From: Colius striatus
Lineage: Eukaryota > Chordata > Aves > Coliiformes > Coliidae
Assembly (NCBI RefSeq): GCF_028858725.1
Contig: NC_084767.1
Coordinates: forward strand, 4,453,501 to 4,517,500
Length of the DNA stretch: 64,000 nt
Direction: 5' to 3'
Of the stretch, positions 40,425-53,590 are shown one piece after another. The notes beneath the pieces were generated by a model, which was not told where the DNA came from, searched no databases, and saw only the letters and a list, made by a program, of their open reading frames with translations. Positions within the stretch are counted from its first letter, which is position 1, and each line of letters opens with the position of its first letter. The translations under genes were made by a program, and so were the position numbers.

Positions 40425-43400
40425 CTGTAAGGAACAGAGGAGGAAATCAGAGAGGAACAACCCAACAACCCACATGCTGCTACAGCTGCCAGCACAGCCC
40501 CCATAGCTGGGCATCAGCCAGAGGAGTTCATGGGAGCACTTAAAAGTTATTTCAGCAACACTAGAAAACGTGTAAGCTTCAGTTATTAAGCTGCACTGCT
40601 ACAGCTTAACTGTCTACTAAATGGTTACTGCTAGTTGTCCACTAAGACAGTTCCCTATCCCTAAATAGGTGCACACATCAAATGGGAAAGGCATTTCTAC
40701 ATAAAAACACACTTAAAGTCTCTCCAGACACAGATGCATTATGAGTTATGCCACGGGCATCCCACCTATGGCTGCAGCACGAAGTTGGATGTCGAGATCC
40801 CAGCCCTCCAGCTGCAGCATCCTGCACCACACACACCCCTAGCCCAAGGCAGAGGCTTGCAAGGACTCAAACCCACAAGGTTCAAAACTCCATCTGTTCT
40901 GCCACAAGCTGCTCTGAGGTTTTGTTTACTTAAAGTTGCTGGGGTGGAAATTACTCTCCTGTTGCTTAAGATGTGACACAATCAGTCCTGGTAATTGTAG
41001 GTTATTCCAGGATCTAATGAGGAGGCTTTTACTGGTGATGAATGACAAAAAAAAGGAAACCCAATCCCAACCCAGGTTTTTATTCTTCTGTTAGATCCAA
41101 GCAAATAGCAGAATTGGGTAATTACTTATCTAATGTCCTCCCTTGTTGCTCACAGAAACCAAAGATGACCCTTGACAAGATGCCAGCGTAACAGTCAAGT
41201 GATGTAAACCTCAGCCTTCACTAACTGATAACAGATTGACTAAGCAGAATGTGGGCACATTCCTTTTTCTCTTCCAACACTATGTCCTGCCTATTCCCAC
41301 CAGAAATTCAAGTATCAATTCACTGAAGCAAGACCGAAACATTCAGACGCTCGGGTGAAAGGACCTGATAGAACTTCAGCTAACATATTGAAGCATGAAG
41401 GCTCTCAGGATGCTGATGTTTGGTATTTAAAACAGAATCCTTTATGAGTTCCACAGGGTTTCCCAGAGAGACATACATTTTTCTGGATGCTGGAAAGTGA
41501 CAAACATCCCAGTCCAGTATTAAAACACCAGGAGACTCCAATAGACAGCACAAGGCTAAACTATTTGAGGTCATCAAACCTACTTGAATGCTGTGCTAAA
41601 AATCCCATCCAAAGGTCACTCTGCAGCACGACCTACCAAGGTGAGGAGACTCCTGAGGAACCACAACCTCTTCATGGCAAAATCACTTCCAAATCAAGAC
41701 AGACAGAGAGGCAGCAAGATGAAGCAAGTGCTTAATACTAAAGAACTTCAGTACTTTCAACCCAGCAATTCAATGGCCACTTTTCTTAACCCAGGTGATC
41801 AGCCCAAACACAGCTGTGATGGATTTGCTGGCTTGCAGTGAGCTGGCCAGATGGCACAGGCACCACCAGCCTCTCCCAGACTAAATCCTAATTGCTCAGC
41901 ATTGCCTCCCAGGCCCTGTTCAGCCAACCACAACCCTCTCCCTTCATTCACAAATTCTCTTGTTGAGCTGAAGGACCTGCACTTTCTGCATATTAACACA
42001 AGGAAGACAGAGGGCTCCTGCCAGACAGCCTCTGTAGCAGCTGTGGAGACGTGGCTAGACCATGATTTCCTACAGGGGAGACACAGACACTTTGCTTTTT
42101 TATCACCAAACATAGCTTGACAAGTACTTTGTATTGGAGCAAGCACAATAGCCTTTCAAGAACATGCTTCTAGACATCAACAGGCCAGGGACAACTTGGC
42201 TGACCACTGTTTGCCACGAGAACTGGTAAAGTTGCATGACGTGGCCTCTGAAGAATTTGACATCATCCACATGGTCACCACCATATCATCAGGAAACTAA
42301 GTGTTAACTTGACACTAAGTAAGAGTCCAAGCTGCCTTTACCCTCAGCCCAGCACTTGCCGGCAGGCCAGCATGAGCTCATTTTGGTTGGAAGCTCAGCT
42401 GATATCCCAGCTTTCTTACCAGTCTACAGCACTTTACAAGGTTATATCACTGCTGGCTGCCTGCCTGGAGAAAGCCTTCCACTGGGGCAGGAGAAAGAGC
42501 CAACTTCTCTTCATTGTTTATTCCTATCCTGCCTTTATTTGGAGTCAACAGCTTATTAGACTGGGATTTTAATCAGGATGTGGATTTGCTCAAGCCAAAA
42601 TGAATTCAAAGCTCTTAAGGGTAATGAAGCCATGAGATTTGAGGGCACACCACGCTTTATTATACCCTTTGCAAATGAGGACAGAAGCATTTCTCCCAAC
42701 CAAGGAGCTCACTCGTATTTTGCTGAAATGCAGGTCTCCCAGGAGGCTGGGTAATGGTTTCTTGCAAATCTCATTTGAACAGCAGAAACGTCTCTGGGGG
42801 TATCTCCTCATCTACTCATGGAAGGCAGGAAAGATGAGAAAGCCCACAGAGAGTTAGTTCTTCAGTAGCTATAAAAACAGTGTCCCAGTAAAGCTGACTG
42901 CCTGTCTCCTTGTGAGTATCCCTCACTCTGATGGCCCCATCCCACCCAAGTATTCTGTTGGGCGAAGCCATCACAGCTCTTGGTGTCTGCCAATACAGAA
43001 AACACAACCCAGGTGCTCTCTTCAGCTAACAAGTGCAGATTTTGGAAGGTATGAACAGTGCTGTTGGCAACCCAGCAATGCTTGTCCCAGGGACTGGAGA
43101 CGATGAGGCAGCAAGCTCCCACAGACACCTACCCATCCCTTTCCCAGGTGCTTTTGCAATGCACTTTCAATGATCAAGACAGCTTTGAAAACATTGCACT
43201 TGCTCTGAAGTTTCCCCTCCTGGCCTGGCACTTCACCATATCCCGTCAGGAACAGCTACCATGAAGTAGCAACCCAAATCAACCCAATTTGTCCGTGTAG
43301 GAGCCACCCCATCACCTGCTGCCACAGCCCTTGGTCCTGCTCTGAGGACAGGCGTTTATCCCAGCCCAGCTGGGTGGATGAGGACATGTGGAAACAGTTA

Positions 43401-43796
43401 TTTTATGGGTTTTGTCCAGCTCTGATTTCTATGGTCCTTCAAAGAAATAACACAAGAGAAACCATCAGCAGGCCTTTTCCATGGAAAGGACGAGGGGATC
43501 TCCAGGCCTGCAGCTGGCACTGCCTCGGGACGTGCACCCACAGGGAGCAGAGCTGGGGACAGGGGGATCCCACCCCACTGTGTCCTCGAGGGCTGGGGAG
43601 AGCTGAGCAGATGGCAGGGAGCAGCGGGCAGCCAGATCCAGGAGAGGGGCTCTGAAACCCCATCACATGGGCTGGGGCCCAGGCCAAAACCAACAGGCAG
43701 AGCTATCTAAATATTTGCAGCCCTTCCCGGGCCAGCAGTGAGGTCTGCACCGTAGAGGGGAACTAGCTGACTCGGTGAAACCTGGGAACCAGGGCT

Positions 43797-43815
43797 CCCC
43801 TCCCTCCCTCCCTCC
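43797..43815. repeat. CCCT-type tetranucleotide tract
   Basis: A short CCCT/CCTC run of about four units, in intron 1. Confidence 0.8.
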
Positions 43816-44158
43816 GGAATGGACACCTTACCCTGTCCCACTCCCAACCCCAAGAGCCTCCATCCTTGACCCACTCCACCCTGTACTGCCGCACACACGT
43901 CATGTCAAGCTTGAAGGCAACAGGCCAAGCTGAGCTTTGCAAGAGGCAGAAATCACCAGGGCTGAACCCTCTTTAGCTTCGTTTCAGACACGGCTCAGGG
44001 GAGCACAGCTGAAACTCAACCCCCTGCTTCCAAAATCCTTGAGACGCAGCTCACAGTATTTGTCCTCCTAGATCAAGGTGAGAGAAGAGGTACAGAGCTT
44101 TCAGGGTCACTCACACTCAGAATCCTGCTTGGGCTATACATAGAGACCTTGGACTATA

Positions 44159-44836
44159 CATAGAATGGTAGGGGTTGGAATGGAACTTTAGAGATCATCT
44201 AGTCCAACCCCCATGCAGAAGCAGGGTCACCTAGATCAGGTCGCATAGGAACATGTCCAGGTGGGTCTTGAAGACCTCCAAGGAAGGAGCCTCCACAACC
44301 CCTCTGGGCAGCCTGTGCCAGGGCTCCCTCACTGAAACAGGGAAATAGTTTTTTCTTATGTTTAAGTGGAACTTTTTGTGTTCCAGCTTCATCCCATCAC
44401 CCCTTGTCCTGTTGCTGGCTACTGTAGAAAAAAGGGATGTCCCGACCTCCTGACAGTCACCCTTTAGATATTTATAAGTGTTAATAACATCTCCCCTCAG
44501 TCTCCTCTTCTCCAGACTAAACAGCCCCAGTTCCCGCAGCCTTTCCTCGTATGAAAGATGTTCCAGTCCCCTGATCATCTTGGTGTCCCTGTGCTGGACT
44601 CTCCAGCAGTTCCCTGTCCCTCTTGAGCTGAGGAGCCCAGAACTGGACACAGGACTCCAGATGAGGCCTCACCAGGGCAGAGTAAAGAGGGAGAAGAACC
44701 TCCCTTGACCTGCTGGCCACACTCTTCTTGATGCATCCCAGGCTACCACTGGCCTTCTTGGCCACAAAGGCACATTGCTGGCTCATATTTAGCTTATTAT
44801 CAGTCAGGAGTTTATTATTTAGCTTATTATCAATCA
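44159..44836 (-). mobile_element. CR1 LINE copy, about 680 bp, sense to SH3PXD2B
   Basis: The plus strand opens with the reverse complement of the CR1 tail (CATAGAATGGTAGGGGTTGG). On the minus strand the body matches the copy at 36994-37835 closely for more than 600 bp. Near its 5' end a 30-bp unit is duplicated (44787-44806 and 44817-44836 share ATTTAGCTTATTATCA). It sits in intron 1, 3.7 kb upstream of exon 2. Confidence 0.95.
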
Positions 44837-45712
44837 TGCTTTCAGGATAAAGAGCCCCACACATGCACCCTCAGCCCACTGCTCTTCCAGCCACCAGCTC
44901 TGCTGCCCTCTCACCTGCAGTGACACTGCAGTTCCACACTACAGCAAGCCAGTGTTATGGAGCAGGAGCTTCTGGCAGGATAACCTTGTCAGAGCCTCAG
45001 CAAAGACCAAAGCAAGGAAACAGGACCTGCTCTCTACTCTCAGGGCATACAGAGGCCACGGGAAGAGGTTTGTAAGTGCAGGTGGATCTCATTTGATGCT
45101 GGAGGAGAAGAGCACTTGACACTAACACCTCTAAGCTCCAGCCCCTTGGAGCAGATCCTTCACAGCAAATGGAAACCTGCAGATGCAAAAAGGCTGAACT
45201 CCAACAGACACCAGAGGGGTTGGGCTCCCAAACTCCCTGGGCTCCCCAAAGTCCCTGCATTACAACTAATTGGTCACGTACCAACCACTTAAAAATTACC
45301 TGTTGAGGAATTTACCCACTGTCCACGATTCTCCTTGGTCACATTAGAAACCAAGTGCCCTAAAGGTAACGATGATAAAGACCCAGGGGATCTTGCAGCC
45401 TGCCCAGATGGGCATCATGAGCCCAGTCCCTGTGGTGTTCCTCCAGCATGACCCTATGTCTGCCACTGCTCTCCCGCTTCCAACATCTCTGGAATGGCAG
45501 CTCAGAGGGAGAACAAGCCAGTGGAAAGTGGGACTGAAAACATTTATAAGGGAACTGTCAAAAAATGACAGGTTGCTAAAAGAAATGCAAATGGCAGGTG
45601 GCCAAGCGTAACAGAGCTGTCAGTGAGAGCCGTACATGGCAGCATGGGCTCTGCAGCCCCAGAGCTAACACGCTGGCAACTCCAGTGAGCAAAGGCTCGA
45701 GGGAGAGCCAGC

Positions 45713-45796
45713 GCATCCCTCCTGGGCAGGATGGCATCCCTCCTGGGCAGGGTGGCATCCCTCCTGGGCAGGGTGGCATCCCTCCTGGGCAGGGTG
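45713..45796. repeat. Minisatellite, 4 copies of a 21-bp unit
   Basis: Four head-to-tail copies of a 21-bp unit (GCATCCCTCCTGGGCAGGGTG), with one base differing in the first copy. The unit is a multiple of three, so open frames run through it on both strands. The encoded PPGQG-like repeats are a by-product. It is in SH3PXD2B intron 1. Confidence 0.95.
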
Positions 45797-48700
45797 CTGC
45801 ACCCTGGGCCAGCAGCGATCTCCAGGGTCAGGCAGCACCAGGAGAAGGGGGAGGCTGAAGGAGCCAGCTCAGGCACACAGCCAGAGCAGTCAGAGTCACA
45901 GGGACTGGAGCATGAGAACAGAGGAGACGAGAAGCCAGCGCAGATTGCCTCTGAAAGGGCAGCCAGACGTTTAATTTGTGGGGCTTTTTTTCCCCTCTTG
46001 AAGCAATGGAGTAGCAAGCACAGTCCCTGGGAACTGTCAGACCCCAGATGTATTTTCCAGAGAGTGACAGTGAGCCTCAGTGCTGCAGATAACTACGGCT
46101 TCTGGCGACTTCACTGCTCAGAGAGCCCATGGACTCTGCAGTCCTTCACAAGCCCTCAGTCTTGCACCTTCCCCAAGAGGCACGCTGTCCCATGTAACAA
46201 CGTGGCTTGGAGAGAGCAGATGATTCAAGCAGCTGACTTGAGGCGATGGAATTAAGAACAGATACTAAAAAAACCCCCAACCAAAAACCCAGAAACAGTT
46301 TCCCGTTCTTGAAACATGAGGCCGTGTGACCTCCTAGAATAATCATTTCTGTACTCTTGCATAAACACACTACGGACATGCACAAAACACAGCCCGGGGA
46401 AGCAGCCTGGACTGCTTAAATCTGAGTAGGAAAAAGGCTGACTGAAGTTAAGGGAGAAGATAGAGCTTCAGATTGAGCCTCTCTCCTACCACGAGAGGAG
46501 TTTTCCATGGAGACTTGCAAGGCATTCTTGGCTGGAGACAGGCCACACATAGAGCCCACAAGTAAGCCTCTGGGGAAAGGGCTGGCCCATGAGCTCTGCC
46601 TGGCACCCAGCACACAGCTGAACAAGGCAACAAGTCCCCGAGCCCAGCACCATCCAGCAGCACACCCACACAGCCCTGCCAGCCAACAACCCTGGCACAT
46701 CACAGCACTCCCTGGCTGGCTCTGTGGCAAGCCCTGAGCTTCCCCAACCCCACAGCATCCCCACACCCAGAGCTCCCACATGCTGAGCCCCTCCTGTTTC
46801 CACACCAGAGGCACAGGAACAATGGCAGGGTGGAAAGCAACACCCCAGTCATTTGAAAGACAAGTCCATGGGGCTGCAGGGACACGCAGCTCTGCCCACC
46901 CGACGGGCACCAGCGTCGGTCCCCAGCCGTTCGGCAGAGCTCCTATGGCAAAGCCAGACATAACAGCCTCCAGCAGAGGCAGAGCTGTCTGCAGAGCTCT
47001 TTCCAATGGGTTTGAGCCTGTGTGGTCTCTGGTCCAGGGAGACTATGTACAATAAACCTCTCTGTGGAAAACTCTGTGGATTTAAAGCATCTTTCAGCAG
47101 CAGAAGGGAAAAAGCATCAGTGTGTGCCACCAGCACTCCCCCAAGCCCTGAAGCCCGGGGAAGCGATGTGAGAGCCTCACGCTCTGACTCCAGCGCTGCA
47201 GCGAGAAAGGAGCGCCGAGAAACTCAAAGGGGCAGAGAAAGCGAAGCAGCTGAGGGATCGAGGCAGAGCAGGGTTTAATATAGAAAAGGGAGTGGGAAAC
47301 TGTAAGAGGAAAAGAAAAAAAAAAAAAGAAAGAGGAGGGAGGTGGCTGGAAACAAAGAAAGTTCTTGGCGGCGAGCTGCTGTGCTTGGCCCCTCTCCATC
47401 AGCCTTCTGCTGCAGGCGTGTGGGGCTGGGGAGGGGAGCACAGGGCTCTTGTGCTGCAGGACAATGAAGCTCAGAGCGAGAGAGGGACAGTCAGCCCCCT
47501 GCTTCATCCCCAGAGGCATTGGCAGCCCCTCCCTCAGAGCAGAGAGAAGGGTCACATTGGTTCAGAGAGCACCGGGAAAGGCACGGGGAAGCCATGCCAG
47601 CAGGGCATCGGGGATGCGGCTGCAGTCCCTCTGCTCTGGCAGAGAGGCAGAACCAACAAGTCAGAGCTGCAGGGAGGCCGGATAGCAGAGATGCAGGCAG
47701 CACAAGGACAGGGCACATCCCAACTGCCACGGCAAATAACTCAAGGTAATCTGCCCACACGCCCAGAACTACAAAGCTGCCACTTCCCCTTGCTCTGATT
47801 CATCCCTTCAACTGTACCCTCCCTAAAATCTCAGCTCTTCCCACTGTGCTGTTGTACAGCTCAGCAGGGCACAGGGCTGCCTGAGCACACAGCCTGAGCA
47901 CACAGGGAGGAAGCACAGGCACACGGGGACTCCCGGGACAACCCGCCAAGCCCCGCTCAGCTACGGTGCAGAGCCCTCAGCCACGTAACACATGCACCCA
48001 CTTGTGTGCTCTGAGGCACACTGACGGTCAAACTTATGGATCTGTGTGTTTCCTATTTCCCACTGCTATGTGAAACAGCCGGAAGACAGAGATACCCTCC
48101 AAAGTAAAGCTGCAAGGGCCAAGGTCACCAGGCACCAAGGCAGGCTGAGGCAACGGATGACCCCTGTGCTGCTGGAACAGTGTATGAGCACCAGCTTTCC
48201 ACACAGAGCTGCATCCCCCTCAGAGGCTCTGTGCCGGGCAGGATCTGGCCCTTGCACTGAACTGCAACATTGAAGGTTTTCAACAGCCTTAAGAAGTGAC
48301 TAGGAAAGAAAAGCAAAGGAGAGTTTGCGCTTGAGTGTTGACAGGTGAGGGGGAAGGAAGGATCAAGCGTGTCTGTAATGCTGTGCAGCACAGCAGGGAC
48401 AGCCACAAGGACAGGCCCAAATCTTTACCAGTGATGGGCTCCAAAAGCCCAGCCTGTGGCCTGCCTCGAGAGGGAGAGCATCAGCCAGCTGACAGGAAAC
48501 ACGATGAGATACACCAGAACCACAGGACACAGCAGCAAAACACCACTAAGGATGCTGAGAAAGCCCTCAAACCTCTGGAGGCCACTGATACTCAGAAACT
48601 CCTCATTGCAGCAGAGACTCCAGCTTCTTGGGGTCAGCCTTGCTCCACACATTCTGCTTTTGCTCTCTTTCGTCCCTTGTTTAGTTAACAGCCCCTGCGT

Positions 48701-50220
48701 AGGTTTCATGCTACTCATTTTAACCTCCTGCTCCTGCAGTCTAAACCTACCCAGCACCTTCAGTTCCCCACAGGACATTGTCCCCATACCAAGAGCGGGG
48801 TCACCCTCCCCAGAGAGCGCAGCACATCCCCTAATGTCCTTTTTGAGCCAAGCAACAGCTATGATTCACTAGAACAGAAATAACACAGCTGTACAAGGTG
48901 ATGCTGTGCCAGGTCCCCACAGAGCTTTACTCTGGCTGGGCAAGCCAGGACCAGGGGGCCATGACATACATTCTTCAGAAGACATCTCCTGCACTATTCA
49001 TATGAAGCACTGAATCTGTAGGTCAGCAGCTCCAGTCCTCTTGCCATTTGAGCACTCTTTTCTGAATGCTCCATAATCAGTCCCACATAAGCAGTGGCAT
49101 TGGGTTGGACAGCCAATGAAACCACAAGCGCTGTCAGCACCACAAGGGACAGGAGCAGAGAAGACATCAATCACCACATCACACATCAAAAACATAACAT
49201 ATTTACTTTTTTAATGTGGTTTTCAAGCTGGAATTAAAACACCCACAGGCTCTACCAATTCGGCACCAGCTTCCAGTGCACGTTGTTAATTACTCCTGCA
49301 CGGCAGCCGCCACAGAAACGAGGTGGTTCAGCATCCATGGGTATTCACCTTGGTTCAAGTTTGCAATTCTGCTAACTGAGCTCACCAAATAAATGTATGC
49401 TGCATGCTTTGTTCCAGTTTCCCCTTTTCAAAGTGATCTATGTGTGTGCGTGGAGTCTGGGAAAGGAAGTCCTGCAAGAGCACAGTCCAGCTTTCCCAAT
49501 AAACTAACTCAACCAAACAGCATGCTGCTGTCTCTTTCCTGTCAGACTGTATATGTATGTGTGTACATATATCCAGTTTTAGGCTTGTACTCTAGAGCAA
49601 CCTCTTAAAGCTGTATGAACTACGCAAATGTTCTCGGTGGACGGGTTGTACAAATGAAGACGTGATTCGACGTCATTGTCACTAACACGTGCAACAACAC
49701 ACACAAATTGCAGCTGTATGAAAAAGAAAGGTCTTGAAGCTTGCCTACAGGCACAAAACCAACCAAAATCTAGATTTAGTAGGGGAAAGCTTTTTTTAGG
49801 GCTTCTACTAGAGAATAACAAACATAAAACTATAAAAAGATCCCATGTGAAGTCCTTTAAAGGAAAATATAGTCTGTTTCAACCACGGCTTTGTTTTGGG
49901 TCTTTTCTGAATAAACATTCATCAGAACTTGAGACTTGGCCACAGAAATGAGAGCCTGCTACTCTGTCACCCAGAATGATTATTTTTAAACTTTGCTCTT
50001 GTACTTCTTTGCCTTTTCAGATCTGCAGCGTGGTCCTGGAGCCCTGGCCAGCAGCATCCCTGAGGGGCATGAGCTGTAATCACTTAACATAAGGTTAGCT
50101 GGGAAATATCACTGCAGGGTGACCCACCAGCCACTGCCTAGGGGATGGGAGGCTCCTTCTTCACTTGGACAATGGGCTGCTGAGATCCCAAGATCAGTCC
50201 TTCCTTCTTTGGTGCTGAGA

Positions 50221-50288
50221 GATATGGCTTAGTGGTTGGACTTAATGACCTTAAAGGTCTTTTCCAACTGAAATGATTCTGTGGTTCT
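50221..50288 (+). mobile_element. CR1 LINE 3' tail fragment
   Basis: Only the last 70 bp or so are left: GGTTGGACTTAATGACCTTA, then TTTTCCAACTGAAATGATTC and a final TGGTTCT. It is in SH3PXD2B intron 1, antisense to the gene. Confidence 0.85.
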
Positions 50289-53200
50289 TAACATGATCAG
50301 AGCGGTGCATCCTGCAACACCTACAAAAGGATCATTTCTCACTGCCCCTTCCAGGCGTTGCCCACGAGAAAAAGCTTAAAGAAACGAGAAGTACAGTTGA
50401 AGCAGACAGGGTTAGCAGTGACTGCAATATTGCCAGCAGAGCAAATTCAAGGCCCCTATCACTTAAACCAAGAAGCTTTGTTATCCTTCACCTCTCTGCC
50501 TTTCCATGTGTGTGAGCACAGCTGGTTTGACCGGACAAGAGCCAATATATCAGCCTTGAACCATGCCAATGCCACAGCAGCAAGAGCCTTCCAGGAGCAC
50601 CAGGTTGGCTGCAGGGAGAAAAGCTCACAGGGGAGAGCACACCCTGGTAACTGGGGTTTACTGACCACGCTAGTGACGCTCACTGCAGCACCCACCAAAG
50701 GGCTTAATGCCTTGCTGAGGAGAAAAGCAATCCAGAGCCCATTCTCATTTCCCCTGTCCACCAAATGGCTTTAGCCAAGCCAAGGCTTCCTTCAAACAAC
50801 CCTCCAAGCACCTCCTGCCCTCAGGTTGGGTACTGGGCTGCCACCAAGGTAAGCAGGAAAGACAGGAGATGAGACAAGCACGCTGTTGTCCTGACATATC
50901 CTTCCAGAAGGATCACGGCCACCAGCCACGCTGTGAGAAGCAGCAAGAGGGCAGCACACTGTGCTGACACTCTCTTGCACCAGGATTTGAGCACTGCCAT
51001 TCACAGGCACACACACACATTCAATGCACAAGTTTTTGTCCCAGGAAACACAATGCTTTCTGTATCAATTACCAAGGTGACAGGCAAACCACGCCGGCCT
51101 GAATAGAGCTGAACAGAGCTTGCCTTTCCTACAGCCCCTCCCCAGTGCGGGCGTCAGAAAGGACTTTGAAACACTGGTTCCATCTCACTTTTCTGGGAAA
51201 CTGGAACTCAGAACTTTCTGCTGTGGCCTCACAGCAGACAACACAACTGCACCTTTGTCCTGCAAAGCCAAGCCTCCCTTCCACCGACGCCGGGAGCAGC
51301 CCCAGCAGTGCGGGTCACTGGCCGGTCAGCGCAGCACAGAGGCAGCGGGAGGAAAAGCCCGTGTGAGCCTCCTACCTCCTCGGGGACACTGAGCGGCTGC
51401 CCCAGGGGATGGCGAGCACGTTGATGCTCAGAAATGAGAAGCCAGAGCAAAGGCTTAGAGTGTGCACTTTGTGGTTGGCTCAGATTTGCAGCATGCCAGC
51501 AGATTTGCTGCCCTCACCCCGTCTTTGCTTTGCAGGAAGAAGAAAAAAAACAAGCCAAGAAGGTTTTGATTCCACATAATTAACTGGCTTTGTCAATCTG
51601 CTGAGCTCCTATTGATTATCTCAAAGAAGGTGAGCGCTCCCATTCACTCCAGTGCTGCCCCAGGGAGGCTGCTGCCTGCAAGCTGCCTGTCCCTCCCTGG
51701 CCTCAGCCCCGACCATTTTTGGCCCAAGACAAGTACAGGGCAAGGTTGGAGGCAGAGGAATCAAGCTGCCTCCTGCCAACCTCTACCTGCCATGAGCTGT
51801 GTGCAGCGACCTTCTCCCACCACTCCAGGAGCTTCTGCCCCGGTGTCCCCACTCAGCAGCCTTGCCTTACATCTGTCTCTTCAGAAAACACCTCTGTCCC
51901 AATTTCCCGGCCTCACAGGGATTTTCTGTGCTATGCCCAACTCCACCCACCTCACCCCTGAGGTGTGCAGGGATGGGGCCCTAATCAGATCACATTCCAG
52001 CTCTTGGGGTGCACATCTCAGCTGTGGGGATGTGTGTCTGTATGGGTGCAAGGAGCCTCCAGACCCAGCAAGGGAACAGGAAGGACCAGAAGAGAGCAGA
52101 GAGCAGCCAGAGGCAGCCCTGTCCCGGCCCTGTTATGGGACCTGACAGCAGCACAACGGATCCGCCGAGGCAAACAGAAGCACAGGCAGCTCAGCAAACC
52201 TCCTCACGTACACGCTCCTCCAGATCGGATGCATAACCTGGTTATGATGAGTAAGCCTGGGAAGGACACGGCAGCAAGAGGGGCACGTCTGGAGCTGGGG
52301 CTAGGCTCAGCCAGGGCTGATAAAGCTGCAGGCAGCGCAGGAGAAGAGGCAGGCATGATAAGGGGTTGCGTAGCAGTAGCCACATCACGTCCCTGGATGT
52401 GAGGAGAGGTAACGACCCCCCTTTACCCTTCCCTCCATCCTGGTTAGAGATGGCTTGCCCTCTGCTTTCCCCTGACTATTGCTCACTGCCACAAACCAGC
52501 CAGAGCCACCTGGAGAAGCCCCTGCTCTCCCAGGAGCTCAGGGAGCCTGGCTCCGCTGACACAACATGCTCTGGCCCCACATCAGCACAGCCTGGACACC
52601 ATGGACAGTGTGTCACTGGGTCACCCAGGTCTAAGGTGAACGGGGCAGGGAGAACGTTTTGGTCTTTGTTTTACAGTTGCTGCCAGGATTCACTCACAAG
52701 ATCTCCACAAATGCCTGGAAGTACACCAAAGTTTGAATAATAATAACCCCTCAACCACAAAACCCAACCCCTTCCAAACCAGACAAACCCACAAGAGTTT
52801 GGAATATGCCCTGAAGCATGCAGGAAGGCGGGCAGGAGGGGTGCAGGGGACATGAGAGAACCCCTCACAGGGACCGTGGCACTGTCCCGGGCGCAGAAGG
52901 AAGGAGCTGGGTGGTCCCTCGCCCCCGGGACTCTGCACACAACAGGTTTCAGAGCCCCTCTGCCAAACGCTGCTCACCCTCTAAGGCAGAGGGCTCTTCC
53001 CAGCGGTGCCCCCGCCGCCTGCTGCCCGAGCAGCCCCTCAGGCACCCCCGAGTCCCGCACAGGCTGCGCCCCCGCCCCGCAGCGCGCCCATGTCCGCGGC
53101 TCCGCGGGCAACACGCGGCGCGTCCGGACGGGGGGCACCGGGTAGCCCCACGGGAGAGGCCGGGGATGGGAGCGGCGGGCCCGGCAGCGCTGCCTTCCTC

Positions 53201-53314
53201 CTCCTCCTCCTCCCCCCGCCCGCCTCGGGGCTCGGCAGCCGCTGCCCACGGGCCGGCAGCGCCCGGCCTTTGTTTGCCCAGGGCCGGGCGCGGCGGAGCG
53301 GAGCCGGTCGCCCC

Positions 53315-53335
53315 GAGCCGAGCCGAGCCGAGCCG
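53315..53335. repeat. GAGCC pentanucleotide tract next to the exon 1 donor
   Basis: About four units of GAGCC (GGCTC on the transcribed RNA) start ten bases inside intron 1, directly after the splice donor of SH3PXD2B exon 1. Related pentamers occur at about 53511-53532 in the 5' UTR. Confidence 0.85.
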
Positions 53336-53345
53336 CTCCACTCAC

Positions 53346-53417
53346 ATAGTGCTTGTTGGGGACGCGGCGCTTCTGCACGTCCAGCACCTTCACCTCCGCG
53401 ATGCTCCGCCTGGGCAT
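53346..53417 (-). CDS. SH3PXD2B: SH3PXD2B coding exon 1 (start codon, PX domain residues 1-24)
   Basis: First coding exon of the TKS4 scaffold, a PX/SH3 adaptor that is a Src substrate and acts at podosomes and invadopodia. It encodes 24 residues starting MPRRSIAEVK and ending VPNKHY, then a GTGAG donor at 53341-53345 (phase 0). The start is fixed by the family N-terminus and by a G at -3. From memory, human TKS4 begins MPPRRSI, so this form is one proline shorter. The paralogue SH3PXD2A begins with a quite different sequence (MLAYCVQ), which settles the assignment. The residues form the first strand of the PX domain. The exon lies inside a CpG island, as expected for a first exon. Confidence 0.96.
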
Positions 53418-53590
53418 GCCTCCGCCTCGGCCCTCGCAGCCCGGCACGGAGCGGCAGCGGCGGCGCGGGGGAGGTTGTGCCGCTCGCAGCGGGACCGGAG
53501 CCTGCAGCGCCCAGCCGAGCCCAGCCGAGCCGCCCGCCCGCTGCCGAGGGCGGGAGGCGGCCCCGGCCCGCCCCGGCCTATCCCGGCCGG
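53418..53590 (-). other. SH3PXD2B: Probable 5' UTR of SH3PXD2B exon 1 (extent uncertain)
   Basis: GC-rich sequence directly upstream of the start codon, with no splice acceptor that would force another upstream exon. On the minus strand a TTTAAG element at about 53614-53619 could act as a weak TATA-like box, which would put initiation near 53585-53590. The upper limit is therefore a guess; CpG-island promoters often start at several sites. Confidence 0.4.

Larger units (their letters stand above)
40425..53345 (-). other. SH3PXD2B: SH3PXD2B intron 1
   Basis: A 12.9-kb intron between the start-codon exon and exon 2. It contains a CR1 copy at 44159-44836, a CR1 tail at 50221-50288, a 21-bp minisatellite at 45713-45796, a CCCT tract at 43797-43815 and an A-rich tract at 47308-47333. 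The end nearest exon 1 belongs to the CpG island. No further exon was recognised. Confidence 0.9.

Noticed and set aside
44133..44162. Repeated CTATACATAG next to the CR1 end as a target-site duplication
   Set aside because: Both copies are on the same side of the element, and CR1 usually lacks clear target duplications.
45544..46255. Opposing frames of 157 and 174 codons around the minisatellite
   Set aside because: They stay open because of the 21-bp repeat; no other coding features.
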